A stretch of 64,000 nt of DNA from Berberis thunbergii (Eukaryota; Streptophyta; Magnoliopsida; Ranunculales; Berberidaceae): positions 186,001 through 250,000 of the forward strand of contig QNQO01000527.1 of assembly GCA_003290165.1 (NCBI GenBank). The letters run 5' to 3'. Position 1 is the stretch's first letter; each line of letters begins with the position of its first letter. Under the pieces are notes generated by a model, which was not told where the DNA came from, did not search any database, and saw nothing but the letters and a program-made list of their open reading frames with translations. The position numbers and the translations under genes are program-made. Shown here in pieces: positions 36,025 through 47,741 of the stretch.

Positions 36025-36490
36025 GCATGTTGAGGAGTTGGTCAGATTGCCTGAATGCTTCCTTTGTTATACACCTTCTTCTGAAGCTGGGCCTGTTTGT
36101 CCAACCCCTGCACTCTCAAATGATTTTATTACTTTTGGTAGCTTTAACAATCTGGCAAAGGTATTGATTTGAATAAGAATAAAGTGATCATGTTAGGTAG
36201 GATTGATGTAGTATTTTTGAAGCTGATGCCCTAATCAGTTGATCCTGTTTTCTTTTGATCTTTGCTCTCCAGATTGCACCAAAAGTTTTGCAAGTTTGGG
36301 CAAGAATATTATGTGCAGTTCCCAACTCCCGGCTTGTAGTAAAGTGCAAACCATTCTACTGTGATAGTGTGAGACAGAGATTTCTTTCGACATTGGAGCA
36401 GTTGGGACTGGAATCACTCCGTGTTGATCTCCTCCCGCTTATCCTTCTAAACCATGATCACATGCAGGCGTACTCTCTCATGGATATTAG
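36025..36490 (+). pseudogene. Captured SPINDLY-like (SPY) fragment, two exons plus intron
   Basis: Two exon-like blocks, 36025-36160 and 36273-36490, read in phase across a GT-AG intron of 112 bp. They encode part of the catalytic domain of SPINDLY, the plant TPR-containing O-fucosyltransferase of the O-GlcNAc transferase family. Recognisable segments are HVEELVRLPECFLCYTPS, ITFGSFNNLAK, VLQVWARILCAVPNSRLVVK, FLSTLEQLGLES and RVDLLPLILLNHDHMQAYSL. An AG acceptor precedes the first block, and the second ends at a GTAGAAG donor after MDIS, where SPY would continue into its next exon. No flanking SPY exons are present, so this is a genomic fragment of about 118 codons, not a processed copy. The blocks have no stop codons. 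Confidence 0.9.
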
Positions 36491-38934
36491 GTAGAAGTAT
36501 GCAGATATTTATGCCATTAATTCTTTTAGGCATCAAGACACACTCATGCAGACTGATGGGATTCCAAGATGCTTTTGAAATGTACTTATAAAGAGATTTT
36601 GTAATGAATTTCAGTATGTAATGAACTTCAGGTTATGAAGTATGAATTTTGTTTCTGTTCCTACACTGATTCAAATAATGAAGTATGAATTTTAAATTAG
36701 CATATAAAACTGCTGTTACAGCATTTCAATTCATATAAAACTGTTGTATGATTTTGTTCTTGAAATCTGCTGTTATTTTGGAATGAACTTCATATAAAAC
36801 TGAAGTTTAACATTGCATTTCATACCAAAATCAACATATAAAACTGAATTCATATAGCAACCTGAACAAAATCAGCATTTCACATAGCAACTTGCTGGAT
36901 TACTGATTCACTGAAATCATATAAAACTGATTCACATTTACTAAGTTCTTATAAAACTGATTCACAATTACAACATTTCAATTCATTGAACAAAATCAAC
37001 ATTTAACTGATTCACTGAACAAAATCAGTTGCATTTCAAACTGATTAATAAGTGAGTCTAAATTCCAGCAGCAGCAGCAACAAGTCATGATCAGCAGTTC
37101 ATTGATCCTAATCTTCAAATCAACACTGAAATGATCAATTTCTCCAGGTTGTAAAGTCCATTTCGTCGCTTGAACTTGGTGGCTGCAAAAATAAATAATA
37201 AAGATCATAAAATAAATAATAGAGACACAAACATACAAATTATATACATTTCAGTATAGGCACATTTGATCAATATTTCTACTCCCTTATTTCCATCTAA
37301 TTAAAGTACTCTATTAAGTACTCGTTTTGAATATGTCACTTTTCGTGAACTTTTGAGTATACACCTGATCAATCAAATAATCGAATAATAACTCATTTTC
37401 AATATAATATCAAGCAATTGGAGCTTCGTCACTATAACCGTAATAAAAAAAATATAAATAACAAAAGGATAGAATCAATAGACACAACACTTTTCCATTA
37501 TCAAATTTTCTAACTCCATCACACAAACCATGATTCTTCAACTTGTAAGAACACTTTATTAGGATAAAATATCTGAACGAGTTAAAAGAAATATAAACCA
37601 TTTAACAATTGTTCATCAGGTCCAGTAAGGCCATCATATAAGCAATTAAAAGAAACCAATTTTTGTTTTAATCATGATTTAGGATTGTATTTACATGACC
37701 TCAATTACTAAGATTATCTATTCTGGTGTATGCTCACTCGAGGCAGGAAATACACTTATTTGTGACTTAAGCCAAGCCAAATGGGGCATTGGTACTTAAA
37801 GCGGAGCAATATAATGAACAGAGCTATCTAGGCACCAAAACAAGTGAGTCAAACTAACAAAGATAACCTATTGATTTTTGTTAGCTCAGGAATTTTCGTA
37901 GTGATTTTCAATTCATCAATACACAATAGGTTAGTGATGACTGATGACCACAAGAAACTACAAAAAGAAGAAAATGACATATAATTCTTTTATTGTGAAA
38001 AATCTTACTAAATAAATCAACTATATCTGTAACTCTGGCCCCTAATACAAAAGCACTGCCATTTTTGTCTAGTGATAATTAAACAAACTCCATTTGAAAT
38101 AACAACAATAAAAATTCATCCTTCAAACCAGAATAATTGAACAGATCCATCAAGTCTGCAATTCACTTCTCAACCGCAACTCCTGTCTCCACACCATCCA
38201 ACTACCTAATGAAACACAGACCCAAATTGAAACTCTTACAAAACCTCAAAACACAAAAATCACTAACCCCACAAGTGCATACCAGCAAAACATAAAACTA
38301 TCCTAAATCTACAGTGGATCAGATAATCAGAATAGACACGCAAAACTCAAAACCCACAAACAATTGTGTCAATTCATCAAACAAACACAGGACAAAACAT
38401 CTAAAATCCAAAATTTCACTCAAAATTCTACTTTTACATGTTTGATCAACAACCCACATAACAAAACTAACCCAAATTCTATAACAAACATGAATGCTTA
38501 CACATAAAGCAAAATCAAAACCAATAAAAAATCTCAAAAAAAAAATCTGATTTTCATTTCACAACATTTCACCCTTTTCATGATCAAGAACACCCAGATA
38601 AGAAATCATGAAAATTCACTCAAAAGCAACAACAACCAAGACAAATTGAGTATAAAACACAGATACCCATTGATCAAAAACTGCAAATCACAACTCATCC
38701 AAATGAATCTACACTTAAAACCCACTATAACAAAGTTTCACCCAAACGGGTATCTGTAAACTCATAAAAAAAAGTGAAGGATCAGAGACTTACAAGAAAA
38801 CAAATAAGAGCTAGTGAGGATGGGATATAGATTAGCAGCTGTGCGTATAGATCTTCAGCTGCTTCGCCTACCAATCACCCCATTATCTTTTTCAGATTCC
38901 TCTCGATTTCTCTTTGATACGAACCCTCAGATGC
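36491..38934. other. Pack-MULE interior, non-coding
   Basis: About 2.4 kb without a recognisable gene. At about 36680-37040 the motif CATATAAAACTG recurs several times with AATTCA and GATTCAC variants, giving an irregular tandem array. The rest is AT-rich. Confidence 0.55.
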
Positions 38935-39287
38935 CCTTTCTTCTTCTTCTTCTTCCTCTCGAGCGAACCCTCAGATGCCCTTTCCTCTTCCGCTCCCTCA
39001 GATCCCCTTTCTTCTTCTCCTTCTTCCTCTCGAGCAAACCCTCAGATGTCCTTTACTATTCCTCTTCCTCTCCCTCAGATCTAGATCGAGAAGAAGTTTT
39101 TTTTTTTTTCAAAACGCAGACCCTCTCTCTGTTTGCAAATGGATTTTCCAAGCCATAAATCTCAGCCGTCGGACCTCCGTGCATTTTAATTAAGTGAGGG
39201 TTTTGAAATCCAACGCTACGAGCCATTGGATTTCATCCAACGGTTGACACAGGTGCGCAGGACGCCCTCCAGCACACCCCGCGTAGG
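38935..39287 (-). repeat. Right TIR of the Pack-MULE
   Basis: This is the inverted counterpart of 34612-35100. It contains the CTTCTTCTTC/CTCGAGCGAACCCTCAGATG pattern, then GTTTGCAAATGGATTTTCC, and ends AGCACACCCCGCG. Confidence 0.82.
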
Positions 39288-39394
39288 AGCCCCCTCGATC
39301 CAAACATCAAAACCATGACAACACAAAACCAAACAGTCTTCACCTCCTCCACCGATTCAACTCTCTGCAACTGGTTTTTTTCCTTTCAGTAGCC

Positions 39395-39690
39395 ATGGAT
39401 TCTCTCATTTACGGCTTTATGAAGCTCTTCTTCACCATCTGTTAAATCTCTGCTGCCGTAATCTTCACTGCATTGGCGGAGAATCCGACATCCAAGCTAT
39501 CTTCTCAGTCTTCAAGTTCCACCGAAATCAATTCAAATTCAGTTCTTGTAGATCTACTGGACTCATATTACACCGAGCTTGCCGAACTCGTTGAGAAAGC
39601 ATTCCTTCTACAGACCCTAGAAGACGTTGTAGGCAAGCAACACATAACCAACCATCTTTGCACCCAGAAATGAAGCTTTCTTAGACAATT
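39395..39690 (+). pseudogene. Fasciclin-like arabinogalactan protein (FLA15-18 type) N-terminal fragment
   Basis: The ATG at 39395 starts a signal-peptide-like stretch (MDSLIYGFMKLFFTIC) that hits a TAA stop, then continues in frame as ISAAVIFTALAENPTSK. The next segment, INSNSVLVDLLDSYYTELAE followed by LVEKAFLLQTLEDVVGK, matches the start of the first fasciclin domain of the long two-domain FLA proteins. A small frameshift near 39645 moves the conserved TIFAPRNEAFL into another frame. Nothing further of the gene is present. The fragment sits about 100 bp beyond the Pack-MULE's right end, and its source mechanism is unclear. Confidence 0.78.
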
Positions 39691-40344
39691 GAAGTCTTAT
39701 GTTAGGAAAGAAGATGGTGTTGTGATATTGAGATTGGCTGGAAGTCTGTGTGTGTTGATCTTCTGTTTGTGATTGCCTTGGAATGGGTTGTTTGATTGGC
39801 TGGAAGTCTTATGTTAGGAAAGAAGATGGTGTTGCAAAAGAAATCTCCCTCGTCTGCAACCTGATATTCGAATTTCTTGATTTTTTTTTTTTTTTTATGT
39901 CTCATGTGGTTTATTTTTTTTATAGATCTTCATTGTATATGATCATGATATTCAATTTGTTTGTACTCTTTCGGTGGCATTCCCTCATGAAATGAAATAG
40001 TAGCCTATAATGAAAGAGTTATTTTACATGTTTTTTCAAAAATAAAAATAAAAAAAGAGATGAGAACTTGAGGAAGATGGGTTAGGTTACATCGAGATGC
40101 ATATAGTTTTGTCTCATCTCGAAGAGATTTTGATATGGGCAATTTGATATTTTAGAAATATTTGAATGACTTTTTAAGTCAGTCATTATCATTGACCTAA
40201 CAGTCAAAACTCAAATTGGGTGTTTAACTGGAATACAATAACTTTTGGATGCCAAATGGAATAGACCTACACTAAGCTAATGAAGGCCAAAAGAAAAACA
40301 ACCCAAAAAAAATCCAACAACAAGAATGTGAAGTAGTCTGACAC
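39691..40344. other. Spacer with a short duplication
   Basis: GAAGTCTTATGTTAGGAAAG and the bases after it occur twice, near 39687 and 39803, separated by about 115 bp. The rest is AT-rich with no recognised feature. Confidence 0.55.
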
Positions 40345-43300
40345 TAGGGTTGGCAGTGGGGCGAAGTTTCACGGATATTCGCCCCATCCAATCCTTATGG
40401 GGCAGATTTGGATATGGCTGAATGAGTTTTCTGGTGGTTTCAGGTATCCTAACAGTATCTGTTGAATATTCGGGGCGGATACGATATTAGCCATATCCGC
40501 CCCGCGGATATCCATTTATATTGCTCAAATTATTATAATACCCTTATCCCTACAGTAACTATAAACTAAACCATTTAAAAAAAAAACTAAAACTAAAACT
40601 AAAACCTAAGAAACCCCGAGATCCGCCGCTCACAGTACTCTTCTAACCTCTCTTCCACCTCGAGACACAAACTCACAGAGAATTAGATTCAGATCTCCTC
40701 TCTTGATCTCTTCCACCTCCAGACAAACACACAAAGAAATGAAATTGTAACGCAAGTCACGCAGCAAAGCAAGGCAAAGGAGTCACTCCTCTCTTCCACC
40801 TCTTCAGACTCATTTCTTCCCCTTAACTATTGCTAGTGAAGCACAAGGAGCGAATGGGTTTTGCGATTTGCTGAACCACCCCAACAACACATGCACATCA
40901 CCATGGTATGGCTCCTCTCTTCTTCGTTTTTCTGTTAATTTCAAATTCGTTTTAGGGTTTTCTGTATTCTTCTTCTACTTCCAATCTTCTAATCTTCTTA
41001 AATTGTTTTAGGGTTTTCTGTATTTAACATAAATTTGCTGGATTTTTATGCATTTTTCAGTTTTCACCATGATTTGGGGTTGATTTTCATTTGATATGTT
41101 TGCCCTTTAGATTCTTACATGCTATACTTGGATTCGAGAGGACTAGAGGAGATTGGTTTGTTTTCTATTCATCTCAACAAATTTCAGCAAATAGGTGAGT
41201 CTGTCAATCCTCTATAATATTCAGATTTAAGGTTGGTTTTGAACAAAAAATTCTAGTTATTTGCCTACGTTTGTGTATGATTTAGTTTGTGTATGTTGTC
41301 AGGAACAGTTCTTCATCAATAATCACTTCATTGTTGAGCATTTTGATTTAGAAAGTCTCACTCTTCCTTGCCTGTGTGAGTAATTCCTTCTCTTTGAACT
41401 CAATTTTATGTTTTTCTTTATGGGTTTTGTGCCGATAAAAATAGAGAAAAAATAATCTACATTTAATTTCCTCTGTTTTGAACTGAACTTAGATCTTCAA
41501 TAAAATGGAATCAAACTACTAACGTAATAACATTTTTCTGCAAAGTGGGTTGAGAAATGAAAAAATGAGAATTGCCTTAAACATTTGGTATAATTATTCG
41601 ACAAATTGTAATTTATAAGATATCTAATCTATAACTGCAATCCCACTTAGACCTAGAAGAGAATTCAGTGATGTAGAGCTCCCAAACCTTTCTTACTGTC
41701 CAATTCTCTTATATGAAGAGGCAAAAAGAAAGAGAACTCTGAAGATAAAATTGCAGGTTGATGATTATATAGAGTGAATTGTTTTTGCTTTGGTTGATGA
41801 TTTGGTATAAAAGTGCAGGTTTGATGAGAATACACACAGAGAACTGTTTTTGCTTTGGTTGATGATTTGATTATTGATTATAGATTTAATGAGAATACGC
41901 ACAGAGAACTGTTATTGATTATTTGATTATTGATAATTGATTATTGATTTGGTTGATGATTTGATTATTGATGAACAAAAATTATGAGAGAATGAGAGAA
42001 ACACACAGAACTGTTTTTGCTTTGGTTTTGTTTGCTTATCAATATAATCTAATGAGCTTTTTTTCATAAATGAACCAATTGTTTACAATTCTTTTTTAGT
42101 TTCTATATTTGAGCTTAATTATGGAAACATGTAATTTGCAAGTGGTTACTTTTTAGATGTCATCCCGTCAATAAGGAAATATAGTAGATTTGATTTCTTT
42201 TTTGCATTTCTTTTCTAATGAGTTCCCCTGCCTTCTACTACATCACTGCCTTTTCTACATTCTGCAAAAAATTAAATAGAAATATTCAAGTATACATATG
42301 CCCAAACTAGCATTTAGCCTCTATGCTTTGCTTGAGAAACAAAGCTAAGTTGATTTACAAGCTGTTGATCTTTGATTTTCCTCTTATAGTCTAAGCTCCA
42401 ATGTTTGTTTTTGTTTCTTTTGTTTTCTTGATGTATAAAATATGGCAGGAGATTGCCCCAGGTCAATTGAAACTCAACAATTTACCTTTTTTCCTTTTAT
42501 AGGGATGGTCATGGTAATGACTCTCCTCAAACACCTGTGGGTTCGAATGCCTTACCATCACCCGAGCTACAATCAAATCCCACTCCTCATGATGTTCCTA
42601 CTCCCGATGTTGAAAACAATACTGTTAATAGTAATGTTCCTCTACCACCACTACCGCCAACAAGAAAAAGAAAGTTCACATCTGCAGTATGAAATCACTT
42701 TACATTGATTACCATTAACGGTTTAGATAAAGCTAAATGCAATTATTGTGGCACTTTGCTTGGAGGGGAGACTAGGAATGACACGAGTTATTTAATTGAC
42801 CATAGTAAAAGATGTCTAAGGAAGAGGGGTAGTCAAGTGGACATACGACAATCTATATTGAGTGCTTCCACATCGACTGGGTCGATTGCTGTTAGTGCTT
42901 CTGGGTTCGACCAAGAGCTTGCAAGAGAAGCCATTGCAAAAGCAATTATATTGCATGAGTACCCCCTTTCAATGGTTGAACATTATGGTTTTAGAATGAT
43001 GATGTGTGTTATCCAACCACAGTTCAAGGTAGTGCTAGAAATACCATAAAAGTGATATCTTGAAGATTTATGATTATGAAAGGGTGAAGACGATGAAATT
43101 GTTGGAGATGAACAAAAGTAGGATTGCAATTACTACTGATATGTGGACTGCGACTAATCAAAAGAGGGGGGTTTATGGCTATCACAACACATTTCATTTA
43201 TGACAATTGGGCATTGCAAAGTCGTATTATTAGGTAAACATATTTTTTTCTATTTGCATTTCATTGATGACAATGGGCATTTATTAATTAATATGTTCTA

Positions 43301-44720
43301 CATTATTGCATATTTATTGCTAGGTACGTTTATGTGTCATGCCCTCATACTGCTAAAGTTCTTTGTGACGCATTAATGGATTGTATGATGGATTGGAATT
43401 TGGATAGAAAGCTATCTGCATTAACCATAGATAATTGTTCAACTAATGATAGCATGGTCACTTTTCTAGAAAAGCAAGCTAGAGGTAGGCACCATGATGC
43501 TAGGGGGTGATTTATTCCATATGAGATGTTCTGCGCATATTTTAAATTTGATTGTTAAGGATGGGTTGGAAGTTATAGGTGATGGTATTGAAAGAATTCA
43601 AAATAGTATTGCTTATTGGTCTGCCACGCCAAAGAGGGAAGAAAAGTTTCTAGAGGCAGCTAGACAGTTGAAAATTGAATGTGGCAAGAAGTTGGCTTTA
43701 GATTGCAAAACAATGTGGAATTCAACTTATTTGATGCTTTAGACTGCTGTCATTTTTTAAGAATGTCTTTCCTAGACTGAAGCAGTGTGATTCACAATAT
43801 TAATCGTTTCCACATGATGAAGAGTGGTTGCTTGCATGTGAGATGTGTGAGAAGTTGAAATCGTTTTATAAAGTAACCGAAGTATTTTCTGGAACAAAGT
43901 ATCCTACAGCCAACCTATTTTTTTTTCCAAAGATTTTTTTGATTAAAAACTCATTACATCGGTTTCATACTTCTAGTTATCCAGTGATAAGACAGATGGC
44001 ATCAAATATGATTGAAAATTTTTGATAAGTATTGGAATGCAATCCATGGGATAATGGTTGTGGCAACTGTTTTGGATCTTCGTTTCAAAATGAAGTTGAT
44101 TGAGTATTATTTTCCCAAATTATATAATCAGGATGATGTACAACAAAAAATTCAAGAAGTTCGGAACTTGTGTTTTGAGTTGCTAAGTGAATATATGAGT
44201 TCAAGGCCTAGGGCAAGTTCTTCAGTAAATAGTCAGTCATATGTTAGCTAACCACAAAATGCAGTTGATGATGATGATCTTAGTAATTTTTTTGTGAATT
44301 CTATGCGGAACTCTGGGGATGGACCTAATAGTAATGTCAAGTCGGAGTTGGATTACTATTTGGCTGATGTTACCTCCAGAACAGAATTTTGACATTCTGA
44401 ATTGGTGGAAGACTAATGGAAGCAAATATTCGACTTTGAATCGGGTCGATAGGGACGTTTTAATTAGCGGTTCCAGATTCTACAGTTTCTTCGGAGTTTG
44501 CATTTAGTACGGGTGGTAGGTTTGCTAGTCCACATCGCAACATGCTTCATCCAAAGTCATTAGAAGCTTTTATGTGTGCGCAAAACTAGTTATGGCATGA
44601 TATTAGAGGTAATAAAATCTTGCTATGAAATGTCTTATTTATTTATATTTGTTTTTTTTCAGTAAATTGTTTATCTTATGATAGATGAAACTTCTACTTC
44701 ACCGTATAGGAGGTCCACCT
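40345..44720 (+). mobile_element. hAT element with degenerate transposase, right end not found
   Basis: The left end TAGGGTTGGCAGTGGGGCG and the following subterminal blocks (GGATATTCGCCCC, GCCATATCCGCCCC) match the MITE at 16954. A CT-rich leader, then a broken hAT transposase (42502-44590), follow. I could not find a matching right terminal repeat or a repeat of the left flank TCTGACAC before the Helitron region begins near 45100. The right limit given is the end of recognisable coding relic. Confidence 0.65.
42502..44590 (+). pseudogene. hAT transposase pseudogene (RICESLEEPER-like)
   Basis: The relic starts with a proline-rich leader (TPDVENNTVNSNVPLPPLPP). A BED zinc finger follows, with CNYCGTLLGG and YLIDHSKRC (about 42736-42817). 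A TGA replaces the usual Trp codon just before it, at about 42690. Later pieces in shifting frames are VKTMKLLEMNKSRIAITTDM, HMRCSAHILNLIVKDGLEVI, WNSTYLML and WNAIHGIMVVATVLDLRFKM. The C-terminal dimerisation block reads FDILNWWKTNGSKYSTLNRV, then SEFAFSTGGRFASPHRNMLH. Multiple stops and frameshifts make it non-functional. Order and length match a full hAT transposase of about 680 residues. Confidence 0.85.
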
Positions 44721-45278
44721 ATCAAGATGATGCAGATCCCCTTGAGGTATATAAGTATTTAAATAAGCCTATAATGAACTACTAATGATATATTAGGCCT
44801 TGCTAAAAGTAATTATTTAATGTTGTAGGAACAAAGTTGCATGTTGGTTTCATGAATGAAAAGTTGTGAATATTTTTTGTATTTGAAGGACTTGATGGAG
44901 GTAATGTAAAACAACGCCAATTTTTCTATTTGTTATCGTATAGTTTTTTTTTTTCCTTATGGAAACTAACTTAGAAATTTTATTTATTTATTTCAGGTTG
45001 TTAAAGTTTTTGTAAAACAAAAAAACAAAGTGTGATGAAGGATTTTGTTGGTTGTCATCGTTTTTAAAGTAGACAATATTATGGTCAACAATACACGCAT
45101 ACAATATTTTTTTTAATTATATATTTTTATTTTACCTTTTGTTTAAATAATTTTTAATGATTATTTCTTCACCATGAAAATTAAAGCTCACACGATTTTT
45201 CGTACTTCAACCATAGATGGGGATTTTTGGTAGTTTTATAATTCAAAGATGGACATTTGAAAAAATTAAATAAACTTA

Positions 45279-45840
45279 GGCTCAGCTTGGTACAGTATAA
45301 AAAAAATGCATTTTGCAAAGTAATGCACTAACTTTGCAATGCATTACATTGCGGCTGCTTGGTATTAGGCAGAGAAAAACGACGATAGTTTCACAAATTT
45401 TGGCTTTTTTTCTTCGTGCATTTCTCATACCTTATGTTATCCCATATGTATTATATTACATACATTTTATTCAAATATGTAACTGAATAAAATGTAAGAA
45501 AAATAAGGACTCTTTGAAAGAATTTTAATTATATTAAACTCTTGTAAATGTGGACTTTGTTGAGTCCCACATAATGTGGGCTCTATTGAGTTCCACGTAA
45601 TAATAAGAACACTTAAAAATATAGATTGCATAGTCCAACATGTGAACATGAAAGTCCTCTGCAAAAGAATCCAGGACAATTTATCCTGTAAAATAATGTG
45701 GGATCTTATAACATGAATATGCCAATGTTAAGCAATTTAATTCCATAACCGTTTTAAATAAATATTATCAACCACCTATTTTTTGTAACCTTCCGCAAAG
45801 GAATGCATTTGCATTATTTTACGGGATATCAAGTGGAGCC
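45279..45840. mobile_element. Tourist-like MITE, 562 bp
   Basis: TTA flanks both ends (45276-45278 and 45841-45843). The inverted termini are GGCTCAGCTTGGTA and TATCAAGTGGAGCC. The Helitron copy near 21750 has a single uninterrupted AAATAAACTTAT at the matching point, which is the empty site. Confidence 0.82.
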
Positions 45841-46344
45841 TTAAATTTAATTAAAATGACCATTCTTGTTTTGCTAATTATGAGAAAATGTTGATAATGG
45901 GTTTGAGTAGTGGGTAGTTATTAAGGGGGGGTGTATTGTATCTGGATTTTGTGGGCAATTTAATAAATTCCATGGATTTTGAAAATCCAAGTGTATTCAA
46001 TCTGGATTTTAAAAAGTCCACAAAAGTTTACGGGTATTCAATCAGGATTTTAAAAAGTCTTTCTGAAATCCACAAAGTCTAGGGGTATTCAATATGGATT
46101 TCAGAAAGTCCACAAAAGTTTTAGGGTATTCAAAATATCATTCATATTTATGGATTTAGAAAATCATGGATTCTCATGGACTTTGTAGTGTTAGGTATAA
46201 ATAACAAAGTTCAATAATTTGTCAGCCTCCTATCAAAGATTTCAACGTGAAAAAAAATCTCCCAAAATTCTTCCTTGTGCCAGCCGCAAAGAGGTTAGTT
46301 TTCATCCTCTTATTTTCTCGATTTTTTTTCTATCTTTGCATAGT

Positions 46345-47741
46345 GTTCTAATAACCATTGTTTTCGTCACTGCTTCCTCAATCAAAGCATATAGTATTAT
46401 TGTTTATTGTTTATGGATTTCTGAAGTGGATTGTTTACTGCATTGTGCATAGTGTTCTAATAACCATTGTATTATTGTTTATGAATTTCTGAAGTGGAAT
46501 ACGTAATCAGTGAAAGCAAAGTATTATTGTTTAATGGAAGTTGAAAGTCTACTGAAACAATGTTGATATAAAACATATCACAAATAAATATCTTGATGTA
46601 TCCGTACAAGAAAGGGAAAGGAAGGAGGGTGTTGTTGTTGTGGTTGCCTCCCTTTGTGTGAGTAAGAGACAGAGAGAAAATAGTAAGAAGAGAATCTCTG
46701 AAACAATGAAAGAGAGTGGAGGGAGGAAAGTGGTTTGTCGGACCTTTACCTCTCTCTGTCTTTCTCTCTCTGGTTCTACCTTCTTCCCTTCCTCTGCAAA
46801 TCAACTTGAACAATGCTCACCGTCTGCTTCTCACCACCACTGTCATATAGAAGAAATCGAAATTAAACAAACACAACGCCAGCTCTGGAAGGTTGACTTG
46901 CAGAGCTCGCTCTCGCTTTCTATCGTTTTGAAGTTCTTTTCGAACTCTCTCTCTCTCGATGAGATGAAGAAGCGAGGAGATGATGGAAGATGGAAGAGAT
47001 GCATACGCCTCCATTCTCTTTTCTACAACACCACAATCGAAACAACTCTTCTACTTCCAATTCTCCAATCAAATACTGGGTTTTCAATTGAAAGGCCAGG
47101 GGTAAAAAAGGTTCCCCTGCATAGAGGGCATGTTGAGTTTGAGAGGAGCCATGTGGCTATACAATGTATATGGAAGGCATGGCTACATAGAGGAAGCAAT
47201 CTCAACTTATCTTCCTCAAAAAATTCGCATAGACAAACTGCACAATCAAAGGGTTCTTTCAGACCCATTATCTCTCTATAGAGGAATACTGGGAGGGCAT
47301 CTATAAAAGCCTGATCTAGACCCGAATCATGAAGATGGAAGAGTTGTTGGAGCTGTCTTTGGAGTGCATCAGTGCCTGACATATCTGGGTATCTGCTAGA
47401 TTGGGAAGATGAAGAGGATGGTTGTTTAATTAGGAATCTAACAAGCAAGTGGAGGAGACCAGAGATGAAAAATATCACAGCTAGTACTATTATGAAAAGA
47501 AAGGCTGGGCTGATTCTACTCCCAGATGATGATGGTGGGGTTGAATCTTTCTGAAAATTGTTAGTATAAGGAGGTGCTGAAGGAGAGGAAGAAAGGGTGA
47601 AGGAAATCAAAGAGGTGTTGGAGGAGGATGGGCCAAAATCCCATCTTTTTCTTGTATATGGAATTGAATCCAAGACATTTTGGAAGATGGGTATGCTCTA
47701 ATAACCATTGTTTTTCTTCACTGCTTCCTCAAATCAAACAC
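46345..47741. repeat. Direct repeats bounding the captured ATL segment
   Basis: TCTAATAACCATTGTTTT followed by CACTGCTTCCTCAA and ATCAAA occurs at about 46345-46387 and again at about 47694-47741. A partial third copy (GTGTTCTAATAACCATTG) lies near 46447. The ATL fragment lies between the outer copies, its 5' end only about 15 bases from the right copy. Confidence 0.75.
47021..47678 (-). pseudogene. ATL-type RING-H2 E3 ligase fragment captured in the Harbinger element
   Basis: The minus strand encodes the family layout of ATL46/47-like ubiquitin ligases: a Ser/Pro-rich start, a membrane segment (AFLFIIVLAVIFFISGLLHL), LQRQLQQLFHLHDSGLDQAF, the GLD-region sequence ALPVFLYREI, and a full RING-H2. 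The RING ligands CAVC, CSHAFHIHC and CPLC are all intact. The natural ATG (47676-47678, MSWIQFHIQEKDG) is in a different frame from the RING, so a frameshift lies between them. After SIENPVFDW the match ends and the frame closes at 47023, so the long C-terminal half is missing. In the RING frame the first ATG falls after the membrane segment. No intron is evident. This is a captured gene fragment, not a working ligase. Confidence 0.87.

Larger units (their letters stand above)
34612..39287. mobile_element. Pack-MULE (Mutator-like element carrying gene fragments)
   Basis: Long terminal inverted repeats bound a 4.7 kb unit. The left end carries GCGGGGTGTGCTGGAG with GCGTCCTGCGCACC, and the right end its inverse GGTGCGCAGGACGCCCTCCA. 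The TIRs run inward through ATTTCATCCAACGG, TTTGCAAA and purine-rich GAGGAAGAAG tracts, to about 35100 on the left and 38935 on the right. No transposase is visible. The interior contains two exons and the intron of a SPINDLY-like gene. I could not settle the 9-11 bp target duplication, so the outer limits may shift by about 20 bases. Confidence 0.82.

Noticed and set aside
46640..47281. 213-codon plus-strand frame in the Harbinger element
   Set aside because: Its right part is antisense to the ATL RING coding sequence, and the left part is low-complexity CT-rich DNA. It matches no family.
47021..47678. Treating the ATL frame as an independent functional host gene
   Set aside because: It lies inside a transposon with defined ends, has a frameshift before the RING, lacks the C-terminal half, and in the RING frame has no ATG before the membrane segment.
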